Both the position numbers and the translations under genes were made by a program. Below are positions 1 through 9,140 of a stretch of 64,000 bases of DNA, piece by piece. This DNA is from Arthrobacter jinronghuae. Its GTDB lineage: Bacteria > Actinomycetota > Actinomycetes > Actinomycetales > Micrococcaceae. Below the pieces are notes generated by a model, which saw nothing but the letters and a program-made list of their open reading frames with translations, was not told the DNA's origin and searched no databases. Position 1 is the stretch's first letter. Each line of letters begins with the position of its first letter. Location: assembly GCF_025244825.1 (NCBI RefSeq), contig NZ_CP104263.1, forward strand, positions 1,488,001-1,552,000, in the 5' to 3' direction.

Positions 1-104
1 TCTCCGCCGGCATGAGTTCCGACCTCGAGGCCGCCGTCGCCCACGGGGCGACACACCTGAGAATCGGATCCGATGTTCTGGGCCCGCGCCCGCCGGTACG
101 GTAG
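1..104 (+). CDS. YggS/PLPBP family pyridoxal-phosphate homeostasis protein, 3' end only
   Basis: Only the last 33 codons are in the window; the reading frame enters at base 3 and stops at TAG 102-104. The tail reads GMSSDLEAAVAHGATHLRIG, which matches the C-terminal phosphate-binding end of YggS/PROSC proteins (typically GMSxDxxxAI...xxxRIG). These are cytoplasmic, PLP-binding, TIM-barrel proteins that buffer free PLP. The gene sits directly before sepF, its usual place in the actinobacterial division cluster downstream of ftsZ. Identification rests on this short tail and on synteny. Confidence 0.8.
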   Translation, partial: SAGMSSDLEAAVAHGATHLRIGSDVLGPRPPVR

Positions 105-210
105 CGTCAAAGTACGAACACCATACAGCCGCCGCGCAGCACCCTGCAGTACCGTGCAGTAACAGTACAGTAATGGGCAGCTAGGCGTTGAAGGATTAAG
201 AGGAGCAACC

Positions 211-741
211 ATGGCTGGCGCAATGCGCAGGACAATGATCTACCTTGGGCTCGCCGACGGTGACGAGCACTACGAGTCCGAACAGCGGCACCTGCGGGAA
301 GCCCCTGCCCGGGAGGAAGACTTTGCTCCCGTCCATGAGCCCGATGAGGAAGCGCCGGAGGCGGTTCCTGCCCCCGTCGTCCGCAATGCAGTGGAGGAGT
401 ACCGCGCACCCGTGACACCCATCAAGCGTGCCCCGTCGTCCCGCGAGGACGTATCTGGCCTTCGTCAGATCACCACCGTCCACCCCCGCTCCTACAACGA
501 CGCCAAGATCATCGGTGAGAGCTTCCGTGACGGCATCCCCGTCATCATGAACGTCACCGATATGGGAGAAGCGGACGCCAAGCGCCTCGTCGACTTCTCA
601 GCGGGCCTCGTTTTCGGCCTGCGCGGTAGCATTGAGCGTGTCACCAACAAGGTCTTCCTGCTTTCGCCGTCCTACGTTGAGGTTTTGGGCGATGACAAGA
701 AGATCAGCGAATCACAGTCCACTTTCTTCAACCAGAGCTGA
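211..741 (+). CDS. sepF: Cell division protein SepF
   Basis: 176 aa. SepF binds FtsZ filaments and membrane and helps anchor and align the Z-ring; in actinobacteria, which lack FtsA, it is the main FtsZ membrane tether. The N-terminus carries a short amphipathic stretch ([14 protein letters not shown]), followed by an acidic, proline-rich linker (about residues 20-80). The conserved SepF fold follows at about 85-165, with [18 protein letters not shown] and the glycine-rich segment [20 protein letters not shown] at 211 follows AGAGGAGCAACC, a good ribosome binding site. It lies between yggS and yggT, as is normal for the group. Confidence 0.95.
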   Translation: MAGAMRRTMIYLGLADGDEHYESEQRHLREAPAREEDFAPVHEPDEEAPEAVPAPVVRNAVEEYRAPVTPIKRAPSSREDVSGLRQITTVHPRSYNDAKIIGESFRDGIPVIMNVTDMGEADAKRLVDFSAGLVFGLRGSIERVTNKVFLLSPSYVEVLGDDKKISESQSTFFNQS

Positions 742-804
742 CCCAAGGCCCGCACCGACGGGCCGCGGGTGCTGCCACCGACTTCCGGAAATGAAACCCT
801 GCGC

Positions 805-1095
805 GTGAATATCATTCTTCCCCTGGTGTACCTGGTGCTGGTGCTCTTCCAGCTCGCCCTCATCCTGCGGATCGTGTACGACGCCGTGCAGATGTTTGCC
901 CGGCAGTGGCGGCCAAAGGGGCCGGCACTCGTGCTCGCTACCGGCGTCTACGGTGTTACCGACCCGCCCGTCCGGCTGTTCAGGCGCATCATCCCGCCGG
1001 TGCGGCTTGGGGGAGTGGCCCTGGACCTGGCTTTCCTGGTCCTGTTCATCCTTGTATCGATCCTCACGCAGATTGTCGTCAGCGTCGCGCACTAG
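805..1095 (+). CDS. YggT family integral membrane protein
   Basis: About 96 aa with two hydrophobic segments (about residues 3-25 and 68-92) and the conserved motif TDPPVRLFRRIIPPVRLGG between them. YggT proteins are small membrane proteins encoded beside division genes; their exact role is not settled. An in-frame GTG at 769 would add 12 polar residues. GTG 805 is preferred because the protein then begins NIILPLVYLVLVLFQ, as in relatives, but no clear Shine-Dalgarno site decides between the two. It lies between sepF and divIVA and is probably cotranscribed with sepF. Confidence 0.85.
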   Translation: MNIILPLVYLVLVLFQLALILRIVYDAVQMFARQWRPKGPALVLATGVYGVTDPPVRLFRRIIPPVRLGGVALDLAFLVLFILVSILTQIVVSVAH

Positions 1096-1204
1096 CGTTT
1101 CGATGCAGCAGGGGTCCGGTTAGTTTTCGGAAACCAAACGATATAGTGTGAAACCGAATACAAATCTGCATTTTTTTGTATGTCCGTAATTCTCTACGTA
1201 GAAC

Positions 1205-1236
1205 CGCCTGCTTGACTCGCAGGCGAATCTTATAAT
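1205..1236 (+). promoter_or_regulatory. Candidate divIVA promoter with inverted repeat
   Basis: A consensus -10 box TATAAT lies at 1231-1236, 18 bp before the divIVA start. Immediately upstream is a perfect 7-bp inverted repeat, CGCCTGC (1205-1211) and GCAGGCG (1219-1225), around a 7-nt centre that contains TTGACT. TTGACT is only 13 bp from the -10 box, too close for a normal -35. The 1096-1254 gap is clearly richer in A and T than the genes around it, fitting a promoter region. Confidence 0.5.
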
Positions 1237-1254
1237 CCAGTATGAGGTGACCAG

Positions 1255-1917
1255 ATGGCTCTGACGCCAGAAGATGTTGTCAACAAGCGGTTCCAGCCGA
1301 CCAAGTTCCGGGAAGGCTATGACCAGGATGAAGTCGATGACTTCCTCGACGAGATCGTGGTGGAACTGCGCCGGCTGAACTCCGAAAACGAAGATCTCCG
1401 CAGCCAGCTGGCCGCGGCCGTGGCCGGAGGATCCGCCGCTTCGGCGAACTCGGTCCCGGCTCCGGTAGCCGCTGCGCCGAAGGTCGAAAAGGTTCCGGAA
1501 GAGCCCAAGCCCGAGCCGAAGGTTGAAGCTCCGGTCGTAGAAGAGCGTCCGGAACCCGTCGAGGCGAAGCCGGAGCCCGCCCCGGTTCCCGCGGCCAACA
1601 ACACGGAGACCGCTGCAGGCATCCTGGCCATGGCCCAGAAGATGCACGACGACTACGTCGGTGCCGGTATCGAGCAGCGCGACAAGATCATCGCCGAAGC
1701 GCAGATCGAGGCCAGCGGCCTCGTCACCGACGCCCAGGAGAAGAGCCGCAAGATCCTCAGCACCCTGGAACAGCAGAAGGCTGTCCTGGAGCGCAAGGTC
1801 GAGCAGCTGCGCGGCTTCGAGCGGGACTACCGTTCACGCCTGAAGGCTTACATCGAAGGCCAGCTGCGCGATCTGGATGCACGCGGTTCCGTAGCTTCGG
1901 AAACCGCCGACGCGTAA
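1255..1917 (+). CDS. divIVA: DivIVA/Wag31 polar growth scaffold
   Basis: 220 aa. DivIVA binds negatively curved membrane and organises polar or septal wall synthesis in actinobacteria. The N-terminal domain (about 1-60) has the signature MALTPEDVVNKRFQPTKFRE and YDQDEVDDFLDEI. A Pro/Ala/Glu-rich linker (about 65-120) follows, then a coiled coil (about 125-205) beginning TAAGILAMAQKMHDDYV. ATG 1255 is preceded by GAGGTGACC, a strong ribosome binding site. It closes the division cluster; the next gene is separated by a 250-bp gap holding a strong terminator. Confidence 0.96.
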   Translation: MALTPEDVVNKRFQPTKFREGYDQDEVDDFLDEIVVELRRLNSENEDLRSQLAAAVAGGSAASANSVPAPVAAAPKVEKVPEEPKPEPKVEAPVVEERPEPVEAKPEPAPVPAANNTETAAGILAMAQKMHDDYVGAGIEQRDKIIAEAQIEASGLVTDAQEKSRKILSTLEQQKAVLERKVEQLRGFERDYRSRLKAYIEGQLRDLDARGSVASETADA

Positions 1918-1961
1918 TTGCCTCGGGCACGGCGCTCCTGGAACATCGGTTAAACTGATGT

Positions 1962-2100
1962 ACAGGCAGCAGCCGGCATTCTGGAAGTCCAGTAATTGAA
2001 GAAGCTGAACAATGCAGAAGATAAGCAGTGTATTAGCTGAATAAAACCTAAGGGCCGGAGGCCGGGTCACCCCGGCTGACGGCCCTTAGGTTTTATGCCC
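1962..2100 (+). ncRNA. Possible small RNA between divIVA and lspA
   Basis: A -10-like hexamer TAAACT (1951-1956) is followed by about 80 nt of unusually A/T-rich sequence that ends in a 16-bp terminator stem with a TTTTAT tail. The layout of promoter, short transcript and strong terminator before a separate lspA start suits a small RNA or an attenuated leader. No -35 hexamer at a proper distance was found and no known RNA family is recognised, so this is a candidate only. Confidence 0.25.
2041..2096. terminator. Strong bidirectional terminator after divIVA
   Basis: ATAAAACCTAAGGGCC (2041-2056) is perfectly complementary to GGCCCTTAGGTTTTAT (2081-2096). A second 6-bp hairpin, GCCGGG/CCCGGC (2061-2076), lies in the loop. 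The A/T-rich outer stem gives a U-rich tail in both directions. It overlaps the ATG at 2095, which argues against that codon being the lspA start. Confidence 0.85.
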
Positions 2101-2169
2101 GAACATCCGTTTCACCGCGCAGTTCAGCCGGCACCTGATTCCCGCCGGCATTCCGATCACGAAAGCACC

Positions 2170-2763
2170 ATGACTCCTTCCTCAGCGCAGACCCCGGACA
2201 GCACGGGTGCCGGACGCAGCCGTGCCCGCAGGGGCACGCCTGCTTTGATCATGCTTGGCATGGCGGTCATCGCCGTTATTTCCGACCAACTCACGAAACT
2301 GTGGGTGGTCCGCACCATGACCGAGGGCCAGATAACCGATGTCCTCCCCCCGGTCCTGCGCTGGCACTTCATCCGCAATCCCGGTGCAGCGTTTTCGATC
2401 GGCACCGAGTACACGTGGGTCTTCACGATCATCATGGTTCTCGTATCCGGTTTCCTGGTCTACCTGATGTTCCGGGTCCGTTCCCTGGCCTGGGCCACGG
2501 CCCTGGGTCTGGTGCTCGGCGGTGCGTTGGGCAACCTCACCGACCGGCTCTTCCGGGAACCGTCCTTCGGCCAGGGCCATGTTGTGGACTTCATCGCCTT
2601 CCCGAACTTCGCGATCTTCAATATCGCCGATTCCTGCGTGGTCTCCGGCGTGATCCTGGTCTGCCTGCTCACGCTGCGGGGAATCGGCTTGGACGGGGTG
2701 CGCACGCCGTCCGGCAAGACAGTTACGACCGACCAGCGCAATGACGACGAGGCAACACGATGA
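2170..2763 (+). CDS. lspA: Lipoprotein signal peptidase II
   Basis: 197 aa, an inner-membrane aspartyl peptidase that cleaves the signal peptide of diacylglyceryl-modified prolipoproteins. Four membrane segments are visible. Family motifs are [32 protein letters not shown] and the GHVVDF/FNIADS pair; the two aspartates of NLTDR and FNIADS form the catalytic dyad. ATG 2170 is preferred over the in-frame ATG 2095, which lies inside a terminator stem and would add 25 non-conserved residues. The stop overlaps the next start as ATGA, so translation is probably coupled to the pseudouridine synthase. Confidence 0.95.
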   Translation: MTPSSAQTPDSTGAGRSRARRGTPALIMLGMAVIAVISDQLTKLWVVRTMTEGQITDVLPPVLRWHFIRNPGAAFSIGTEYTWVFTIIMVLVSGFLVYLMFRVRSLAWATALGLVLGGALGNLTDRLFREPSFGQGHVVDFIAFPNFAIFNIADSCVVSGVILVCLLTLRGIGLDGVRTPSGKTVTTDQRNDDEATR

Positions 2764-3695
2764 ACGAGCTCCACACAGTATTCGCAGTCCCCGAGGAAGC
2801 CGACGGCAAGCGTGCCGACGCCGTGCTGGCCGGCCTGCTTGATGTATCCCGCTCCGTTGCGGCCACCTGGTGCACCGACGGCTATTTCAGCTCCGCCGGC
2901 CGGGTGCTGGCGAAATCGGACAAGCTGCACGCCGGACAGGAAATCACCGCAGACGTCCCGGAACAGCGGGACCCGCTGGCCGTCGTCGTCGAACCGGTTG
3001 ACGACCTGCTGATCCTGGCCGACGACGAACACTTTGTCGTCATCGACAAGCCGGTAGGCGTGGCAGCGCATCCATCGCCGGGCTGGGTGGGACCAACGGT
3101 GGTCGGGGCGCTGGCCGCTGCCGGCTACCGCATCTCCACGTCCGGCGCCCCCGAACGGCAGGGTATTGTCCACCGGCTCGACGTCGGCACCTCCGGGGTC
3201 ATGGTCGTTGCCAAGACCGAGCACGCCTACACGCTCCTGAAGCAGGCGTTCAAGGAGCGCACCGTGGACAAGATGTACCACGCAGTGGTCCAGGGGCTGC
3301 CCGACCCGCTGAAGGGCACCATCGACGCACCGATCGGCCGTCACCCCGGCTACGACTGGCGTTTCGCCGTCGTTGAGGGCGGCCGGCCGTCGGTGACGCA
3401 TTACGAGGTGCTGGAAGCCTTCGGTAAGGCCTCGCTGGTGGAGGTGCACCTGGAGACGGGCCGCACCCACCAGATCCGTGTGCACTTCTCCGCCCTGCGC
3501 CATCCCTGCGCCGGCGACCTCACCTACGGTGCGGATGCAAAGCTGGCCGCGGAGCTGGGCCTGACCCGGCAGTGGCTGCACGCCCGGAAACTGGGCTTCA
3601 CCCACCCCGGCTCGGGAGAGTACGTGGAGTTCACCAGCCAGTACCCGCAGGATCTGCAATACGCCGTCGACGCCCTGCGCAGCGGCGAGGTTTAG
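2760..3695 (+). CDS. RluA/RluD family 23S rRNA pseudouridine synthase
   Basis: 311 aa. It converts uridine to pseudouridine in RNA, probably in 23S rRNA. An S4-like RNA-binding domain occupies about residues 12-75 ([20 protein letters not shown]). The synthase domain contains [19 protein letters not shown], in which the Asp of HRLDxxTSG is the catalytic nucleophile, and [13 protein letters not shown]. The start overlaps the lspA stop by four bases (ATGA). An RluD-type enzyme after lspA is the usual actinobacterial arrangement; whether it modifies exactly the E. coli RluD positions cannot be told. Confidence 0.93.
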   Translation: MNELHTVFAVPEEADGKRADAVLAGLLDVSRSVAATWCTDGYFSSAGRVLAKSDKLHAGQEITADVPEQRDPLAVVVEPVDDLLILADDEHFVVIDKPVGVAAHPSPGWVGPTVVGALAAAGYRISTSGAPERQGIVHRLDVGTSGVMVVAKTEHAYTLLKQAFKERTVDKMYHAVVQGLPDPLKGTIDAPIGRHPGYDWRFAVVEGGRPSVTHYEVLEAFGKASLVEVHLETGRTHQIRVHFSALRHPCAGDLTYGADAKLAAELGLTRQWLHARKLGFTHPGSGEYVEFTSQYPQDLQYAVDALRSGEV

Positions 3696-3727
3696 CCCCG
3701 CCGGAGAGCCGCGGCACACCGGTGGCG

Positions 3728-3763
3728 GCCCGGCGCGGCGGCGTCCGACGCGCCGCGCGCCGG
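3728..3763 (+). terminator. GC-rich hairpin between rluD-type gene and dnaE
   Basis: CCGGCGCGGCG pairs with CGC...CGCGCCGG around a 10-nt loop with a 2-nt bulge. There is no T tract, so it may be a weak terminator or simply a structured spacer just upstream of the dnaE promoter. Confidence 0.35.
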
Positions 3764-3767
3764 GGCC

Positions 3768-3773
3768 TAGAAT
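3768..3773 (+). promoter_or_regulatory. -10 box of leaderless dnaE transcript
   Basis: TAGAAT is followed by exactly six bases and then the GTG start of dnaE. No ribosome binding site precedes the start. With transcription starting about seven bases after the -10 box, the mRNA would begin at the start codon. Confidence 0.7.
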
Positions 3774-3779
3774 GTACAG

Positions 3780-6700
3780 GTGGCTTCAGCAACTAGTACG
3801 TCGAAATCGTTTGTCCATCTTCACAACCACACCGAATATTCGATGCTCGACGGGGCTGCCCGGCTGACGGATCTGTTCAGCCACGCCGACGAGCTGGGCA
3901 TGAACGCCCTGGCAACCACCGACCACGGTTTCGTGTTCGGCGCCTTCGACTTCTGGAACAAGGCCCGCGGTGCCGGCATCAAGCCGATCATCGGTGTGGA
4001 GGCCTACCTGACGCCCGGTACGGCGCGCAGGGACAAGACCCGCGTGAAGTGGGGCGACGGCGGCAGGAACGACGTTTCCGGTGCCGGTGCCTACACCCAC
4101 ATGACCATGTGGGCCGAGAACACCGAGGGCATGCACAACCTCTTCCGGATGTCCTCCCTGGCCTCGCTGGAAGGCTACCTCTACAAGCCCCGCATGGACC
4201 GGGACCTGCTGCAGACCTACGGCAAGGGCCTCATCGCGACCACCGGCTGCCCCTCCGGCGAAGTTCAGACGAAGCTGCGCCTGGGCCTGTACCGGGAAGC
4301 CGTGCAGGCGGCGTCGGACTTCCGTGACATCTTCGGCCCGGAGAACTTTTTCTGCGAGCTGATGGACCACGGCCTGGACATCGAGCGCAACGTGCAGGCG
4401 GACCTGATCAAGCTGGCCCGCGAGCTGCAGCTGCCCCTGGTGGCCACCAATGACCTGCACTACACCCACGCCGAAGACGCCTCCGCGCATGCGGCGCTGC
4501 TGTGCGTGCAGTCCGGCTCCTCGCTGGCCGACCCCAAGCGCTTCAAGTTCGACGCCGACGAGTTCTACCTCAAGTCTCCGGACGAAATGCGGGCCATCTT
4601 CCGCGACCACCCGGACGCCTGCGACAACACCCTGCTCATTGCCGAGCGGTGCGACGTCGAATTCAATACCAAGGCTAACTACATGCCGCGCTTCCCGACT
4701 CCGGAGGGCGAGAACGAGGAGTCCTGGTTCGTCAAGGAGGTCGAAGCCGGACTGCACCGCCGCTACCCGAACGGGATCAGCGATGCCGTGCGCAAGCGCG
4801 CCGACTACGAAGTGGGCATCATCGCCCAGATGGGCTTCCCGGGCTACTTCCTCGTGGTGGCCGACTTCATCAACTGGGCCAAGGAAAACGGAATCCGTGT
4901 CGGCCCCGGCCGTGGCTCCGGTGCAGGCTCAATGGCCGCCTACGCGATGGGCATCACCGACCTGGACCCGCTGCAGCACGGCCTGATCTTCGAGCGCTTC
5001 CTGAACCCGGACCGCGTCTCCATGCCTGACTTCGACGTCGACTTCGATGATCGGCGCCGCTCCGAAGTGATCCACTACGTCACGGAGAAGTACGGCGACG
5101 AGCGCGTTGCCATGATCGTCACCTACGGCACCATCAAGGCCAAGCAGGCACTGAAGGACTCCTCCCGCGTGATGGGCTACCCCTTCTCGGTCGGAGAACG
5201 CCTGACCAAGGCCATGCCGCCGGACGTGATGGGCAAAGGCCTGTCTTTGGCCGACGTGCACAACAAGGAAGCCAAGCGCTACGGGGAGGCCGAGGAGCTG
5301 CGCGAACTACTGCGCACCGACCCGGATTCCCAGCGTGTGTTCGATACCGCACTGGGCCTTGAAGGCCTGAAGCGCCAGTGGGGTGTGCACGCTGCCGGCG
5401 TGATCATGTCTTCAGACCCGCTGATCGACATCATCCCGATCATGCGCCGCGAGCAGGACGGGCAGGTCATCACGCAGTTCGATTACCCGACCTGCGAAGG
5501 CCTGGGGCTGATCAAGATGGACTTCCTCGGCCTTCGGAACCTGACGATCGTCTCCGACGCGGTGGAGAACATCAAGAACAACCGCGGCGAAGACCTGGTC
5601 CTGGAAGACCTGCCGCTGGATTTGAAGGAAGCCTACGATCTCCTTGCCAGCGGTGACACGCTGGGTGTGTTCCAGCTCGACGGCGGGCCAATGCGGTCGC
5701 TGCTCAAGAGCATGCGTCCGGACAACTTTGAAGATATCTCGGCTGTCATCGCCCTGTACCGTCCGGGCCCCATGGGTGCGAACTCGCACACGAACTACGC
5801 CCTGCGCAAGACCGGGCAGCAGGAAATCACCCCGATCCACCCGGAGCTCGAGGAACCGCTCGCGGAAATCCTGAACACCACCTACGGCCTGATTGTGTAT
5901 CAGGAGCAGGTTATGGCCATCGCCCAGAAGGTGGCCGGCTTCACCCTGGGCCAGGCAGATATTCTCCGCCGTGCCATGGGCAAGAAGAAGAAATCGGAGC
6001 TGGATAAGCAGTACGCCGGTTTCCATCAGGGCATGGTGGACCGCGGCTATTCCGAAGCGGCCATCAAAGCGCTCTGGGACATCCTGCTCCCGTTCTCCGA
6101 CTACGCCTTCAACAAGGCGCACTCCGCGGCCTACGGTGTCGTCTCCTACTGGACGGCGTACCTGAAGGCCCAGTATCCGGCCGAGTACATGGCGGCCCTG
6201 CTCACCTCCGTGGGTGATGACAAGGACAAGCTGGCGCTGTACCTGAACGAGTGCCGCAAAATGGGCATCACGGTCCTGCCGCCGGACGTGAACGAATCCT
6301 CGGTGAACTTCACCCCTGTGGGCAAGGACATCCGCTTCGGCATGGGCGCCATCCGCAACGTCGGTGCCAATGTGGTGCAGGCCATGGTCGCCGCCCGTGA
6401 GGAGAAGGGAGCGTACACCAACTTCAAGGACTTCCTGATGAAGGTCCCGGCGGTGGTCTGTAACAAGCGCACCATCGAGTCCCTGATCAAGGCGGGTGCC
6501 TTCGACTCGATGGGTCATGCCCGGCGTCCGCTGGCAATGATCCACGAAGAAGCGATCGACTCCGTGGTGGTGCTCAAACGCAACGAGGCCGTAGGACAGT
6601 TCGACCTCTTCGCCGCCATCTCCGACCAGGAACCGGAGGACTCGATCAGCATCGATATTCCGGACCTCCCGGAATGGGAAAAGAAGGACAAGCTGTCCTT

Positions 6701-7319
6701 CGAACGCGACATGCTCGGCCTCTACGTCTCGGACCACCCGCTGCAGGGCCTGGAAGGCATCCTCAGCCAGCACGCCGACTCCACGATCACCAACATTGTG
6801 GGGGAGGAAGGCCCGCCCGACGGCGCCATCGTCACCATCGCAGGCATGATCACCTCGCTCCAGCGGCGCATTGCCAAGAACAGCGGCAACGCCTACGCCC
6901 GCTGCGAGATCGAGGACCTCGCCGGGTCCATGGAAGTGATGTTCTTCGGGCAGGTCTACGGCCCCATTGCCGCCGTGCTGGCTGAAGACCTGATTGTGGT
7001 GGTCCGCGGCCGGCTGCAGCGGCGCGATGACGGCGCCGTCACACTGAACGCGCAGGAACTCACCGTCCCCGACCTCAGCGAGGGTCATTCCGGGCCCGTG
7101 GTGATTTCCATGGCCACCTATAAGGCCACTGAAACCGTGGTCTCCCAGCTCGGAGACGTGCTGCGGACGCACCCGGGTACCTCCGAAGTGCAGATCCGGC
7201 TCAACGGCTCCCGCACGGTGGAAGTGATGAAACTGGGCGTGGACATGCGGGTCAACCCCACGCCGTCGCTGTTCGGTGACCTGAAGGTGCTCCTCGGTCC
7301 GGCCTGCCTGGACGGCTAA
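3780..7319 (+). CDS. dnaE: DNA polymerase III alpha subunit (DnaE1)
   Basis: 1179 aa, the replicative polymerase catalytic subunit. An N-terminal PHP domain begins FVHLHNHTEYSMLDGAARL. The polymerase core has GPGRGSGAGSMAAYAMGITD and the catalytic acidic motif PDFDVDFDDRRRSEVI. The finger region contains YRPGPMGANSHTNYALRK, and the tandem HhH and OB-fold (VTIAGMITSLQRRIAKNSG) come near the C-terminus. Full length for DnaE1; the mutagenic paralogue DnaE2 is shorter. GTG 3780 lies six bases after a TAGAAT box with no Shine-Dalgarno, so the message is probably leaderless. Confidence 0.97.
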   Translation: MASATSTSKSFVHLHNHTEYSMLDGAARLTDLFSHADELGMNALATTDHGFVFGAFDFWNKARGAGIKPIIGVEAYLTPGTARRDKTRVKWGDGGRNDVSGAGAYTHMTMWAENTEGMHNLFRMSSLASLEGYLYKPRMDRDLLQTYGKGLIATTGCPSGEVQTKLRLGLYREAVQAASDFRDIFGPENFFCELMDHGLDIERNVQADLIKLARELQLPLVATNDLHYTHAEDASAHAALLCVQSGSSLADPKRFKFDADEFYLKSPDEMRAIFRDHPDACDNTLLIAERCDVEFNTKANYMPRFPTPEGENEESWFVKEVEAGLHRRYPNGISDAVRKRADYEVGIIAQMGFPGYFLVVADFINWAKENGIRVGPGRGSGAGSMAAYAMGITDLDPLQHGLIFERFLNPDRVSMPDFDVDFDDRRRSEVIHYVTEKYGDERVAMIVTYGTIKAKQALKDSSRVMGYPFSVGERLTKAMPPDVMGKGLSLADVHNKEAKRYGEAEELRELLRTDPDSQRVFDTALGLEGLKRQWGVHAAGVIMSSDPLIDIIPIMRREQDGQVITQFDYPTCEGLGLIKMDFLGLRNLTIVSDAVENIKNNRGEDLVLEDLPLDLKEAYDLLASGDTLGVFQLDGGPMRSLLKSMRPDNFEDISAVIALYRPGPMGANSHTNYALRKTGQQEITPIHPELEEPLAEILNTTYGLIVYQEQVMAIAQKVAGFTLGQADILRRAMGKKKKSELDKQYAGFHQGMVDRGYSEAAIKALWDILLPFSDYAFNKAHSAAYGVVSYWTAYLKAQYPAEYMAALLTSVGDDKDKLALYLNECRKMGITVLPPDVNESSVNFTPVGKDIRFGMGAIRNVGANVVQAMVAAREEKGAYTNFKDFLMKVPAVVCNKRTIESLIKAGAFDSMGHARRPLAMIHEEAIDSVVVLKRNEAVGQFDLFAAISDQEPEDSISIDIPDLPEWEKKDKLSFERDMLGLYVSDHPLQGLEGILSQHADSTITNIVGEEGPPDGAIVTIAGMITSLQRRIAKNSGNAYARCEIEDLAGSMEVMFFGQVYGPIAAVLAEDLIVVVRGRLQRRDDGAVTLNAQELTVPDLSEGHSGPVVISMATYKATETVVSQLGDVLRTHPGTSEVQIRLNGSRTVEVMKLGVDMRVNPTPSLFGDLKVLLGPACLDG

Positions 7320-7384
7320 GCCGGCCACGCGCCCAGGGGGTGCATGCGGCGACATATTCGCCGCGGGCCGTGAGCGGGGCTGGG

Positions 7385-7390
7385 TAGAAT
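7385..7390 (+). promoter_or_regulatory. -10 box of leaderless hisD transcript
   Basis: TAGAAT plus six bases (GGTGAT) and then GTG 7397: the same geometry as at dnaE. No Shine-Dalgarno sequence is present. Confidence 0.65.
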
Positions 7391-7396
7391 GGTGAT

Positions 7397-8746
7397 GTGA
7401 ATTCATCCAGCCCCGCAGCAGCCTTTGAATCCTTCCGCACCATTGACCTGCGCGGCCGGCACCTCAGCCCCGCTGAGCTGAAGGCCGCCATGCCGCGGGC
7501 GGAAACGACGTTCGACGCGGCGTCGGATGCCGTCTCCGCCATCATCACCGACGTCCGTACGCGGGGCTTTGCCGCGCTGACGGAACTGGCCCAGCGGTTC
7601 GACGGCGTGGAACAGCAGGCGGTCCGGGTCCCGGCGGCAGCGCTCGACTCGGCGCTTGAGCAGCTGGACCCCGCCGTGCGGGCCGCCCTGGAAACAGCAA
7701 TCGAGCGGACCCGGATCTTCGCCCGGGCCCAGCGCCCCGCCGATGCCGAAGTGGAAATCCGTCCCGGTGCGGTCCTTACGCATAAGTGGATGCCCGTCTC
7801 CCGTGTTGGGCTCTATGTTCCGGGCGGACTGGCGGTATATCCGTCTTCCGTGGTCATGAACGTGGTGCCGGCCCAGGAAGCCGGCGTCGCCTCGCTGGCA
7901 CTGGCCTCCCCGCCGCAGAAGGAATTCGGCGGGCTGCCGCACCCCACCATCCTTGCCGCGGCCAAGCTGCTGGGCATTGACGAGGTCTACGCTGTGGGCG
8001 GTGCCCAGGCCATCGCCGCGTTTGCCTACGGTGTCCCTGCGGACGATGCCAATGCCGCCATCCTGCCCGTGGATGTGGTCACCGGTCCCGGCAACGTTTT
8101 CGTGGCTACTGCCAAGCGCCTGGTCAAGGGCGTGGTCGGCATTGATTCCGAGGCCGGTCCCACCGAGATCATGGTCCTGGCGGATGAGACGGCCGATGCC
8201 CGGCTGGTCGCAGCGGACCTGATCAGCCAGGCCGAACATGATCCCAATGCCGGATCCGTCCTAGTCACTGCGTCGGAGCAGCTTGCCGGGAAGGTCCGGG
8301 AGGAGCTGGGGCGCCAGATCGGGGAGACCAAGCACAGCGAACGCGTGCGCGAGGCTCTCTCCGGCGCCCAGTCCGGGGTGATCCTCGTTGACGGGCTGGA
8401 GCAGGGCATTGCCGTCTGCGATGCCTACGCCGCCGAGCACCTGGAAATCCAGACGGCCGACGCCGAGGCCGTAGCGGCGCGGGTCCGGAGCGCCGGTGCC
8501 ATTTTCGTGGGGGACTACAGTCCCGTCAGCCTGGGCGATTACTGCGCCGGTTCCAACCACGTGCTGCCCACCGGCGGCACGGCAGCCTTTTCCTCCGGGC
8601 TGAACGTCACCACCTTTATGCGTGCCATCCAGGTGGTCAACTACAACCGCGAAGCGCTGGAGGAAGTGAGCGCCGACATCGTGGCCCTCTCACAGGCGGA
8701 AGACCTTCCGGCCCACGGCGACGCCGTCAGCATCCGCTTCGAATAG
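7397..8746 (+). CDS. hisD: Histidinol dehydrogenase
   Basis: 449 aa, zinc-dependent, NAD-linked enzyme catalysing the last two oxidations of histidine synthesis (L-histidinol to L-histidine). Visible family blocks are [65 protein letters not shown] and the C-terminal [18 protein letters not shown], which carry the zinc and substrate ligands. GTG 7397 follows a TAGAAT box by six bases, suggesting a leaderless mRNA. The other his genes are not adjacent: an 800-bp repeat-rich gap follows. Confidence 0.96.
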   Translation: MNSSSPAAAFESFRTIDLRGRHLSPAELKAAMPRAETTFDAASDAVSAIITDVRTRGFAALTELAQRFDGVEQQAVRVPAAALDSALEQLDPAVRAALETAIERTRIFARAQRPADAEVEIRPGAVLTHKWMPVSRVGLYVPGGLAVYPSSVVMNVVPAQEAGVASLALASPPQKEFGGLPHPTILAAAKLLGIDEVYAVGGAQAIAAFAYGVPADDANAAILPVDVVTGPGNVFVATAKRLVKGVVGIDSEAGPTEIMVLADETADARLVAADLISQAEHDPNAGSVLVTASEQLAGKVREELGRQIGETKHSERVREALSGAQSGVILVDGLEQGIAVCDAYAAEHLEIQTADAEAVAARVRSAGAIFVGDYSPVSLGDYCAGSNHVLPTGGTAAFSSGLNVTTFMRAIQVVNYNREALEEVSADIVALSQAEDLPAHGDAVSIRFE

Positions 8747-8761
8747 CGCGCGGGGCAGGGT

Positions 8762-8785
8762 CCGGGGTCGCTTCGGCAACCCCGG
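8762..8785 (+). terminator. Probable hisD terminator hairpin
   Basis: CCGGGGT (8762-8768) pairs with ACCCCGG (8779-8785) around a 10-nt loop, 16 bp after the hisD stop. There is no T tract. Confidence 0.4.
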
Positions 8786-8802
8786 CCCGGTGCGGCGCCC
8801 GT

Positions 8803-8840
8803 GGTTCCCTTCGGTGCCCGGGGTTCCCTTCGGCGCCCGG
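8803..8840. repeat. Two tandem 19-bp repeats
   Basis: GGTTCCCTTCGGTGCCCGG (8803-8821) is followed directly by a copy with one mismatch (8822-8840). It is the first part of a repeat-rich, non-coding stretch from 8747 to 9547. Confidence 0.7.
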
Positions 8841-9027
8841 AACGGCGGCAACGAAATCCCTTGCTCGCAGAGCTCGCCGGGATATTAAAGCCGCCTAACC
8901 CGGGCGCCTGCGGGCCGGGGTGAGGCTCAGATGCCCGGTGCCGGCCGGCGGACTGGGGGGCGCTGCCGCCGCTGAACCGCGATCCGCAGAACCCGACTCC
9001 GCCCTTCCCCCTCGGTTTGTCCCGTCG

Positions 9028-9111
9028 GTTTGTACGGATCCCTGCGCTTTGTACGGATCCCTGCTTCGCGCGGAGCAGGGATCACGACAAACCGCAGGGA
9101 TTGCGACAAAC
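9028..9111. repeat. Large compound inverted repeat between hisD and nrdR
   Basis: The left arm (9028-9064) is two head-to-tail copies of a unit resembling TTTGTACGGATCCCTGC. The right arm (9075-9111) holds two inverted copies resembling GCAGGGATCACGACAAAC. The arms are 37 nt each and largely complementary, separated by 10 nt. A further half-unit (GGTTTGTCCC) precedes the left arm. The structure could form a long cruciform or RNA hairpin. It resembles a palindromic intergenic repeat element, but no family can be named from one copy. Confidence 0.75.
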
Positions 9112-9140
9112 TGTGGGGTTTCCTCGATCGGAGGGATGCG

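Noticed and set aside
2095..2169. Extended N-terminus for LspA from ATG 2095
   Set aside because: The ATG is within the 3' arm of a 16-bp terminator stem and the added residues are not LspA-like.
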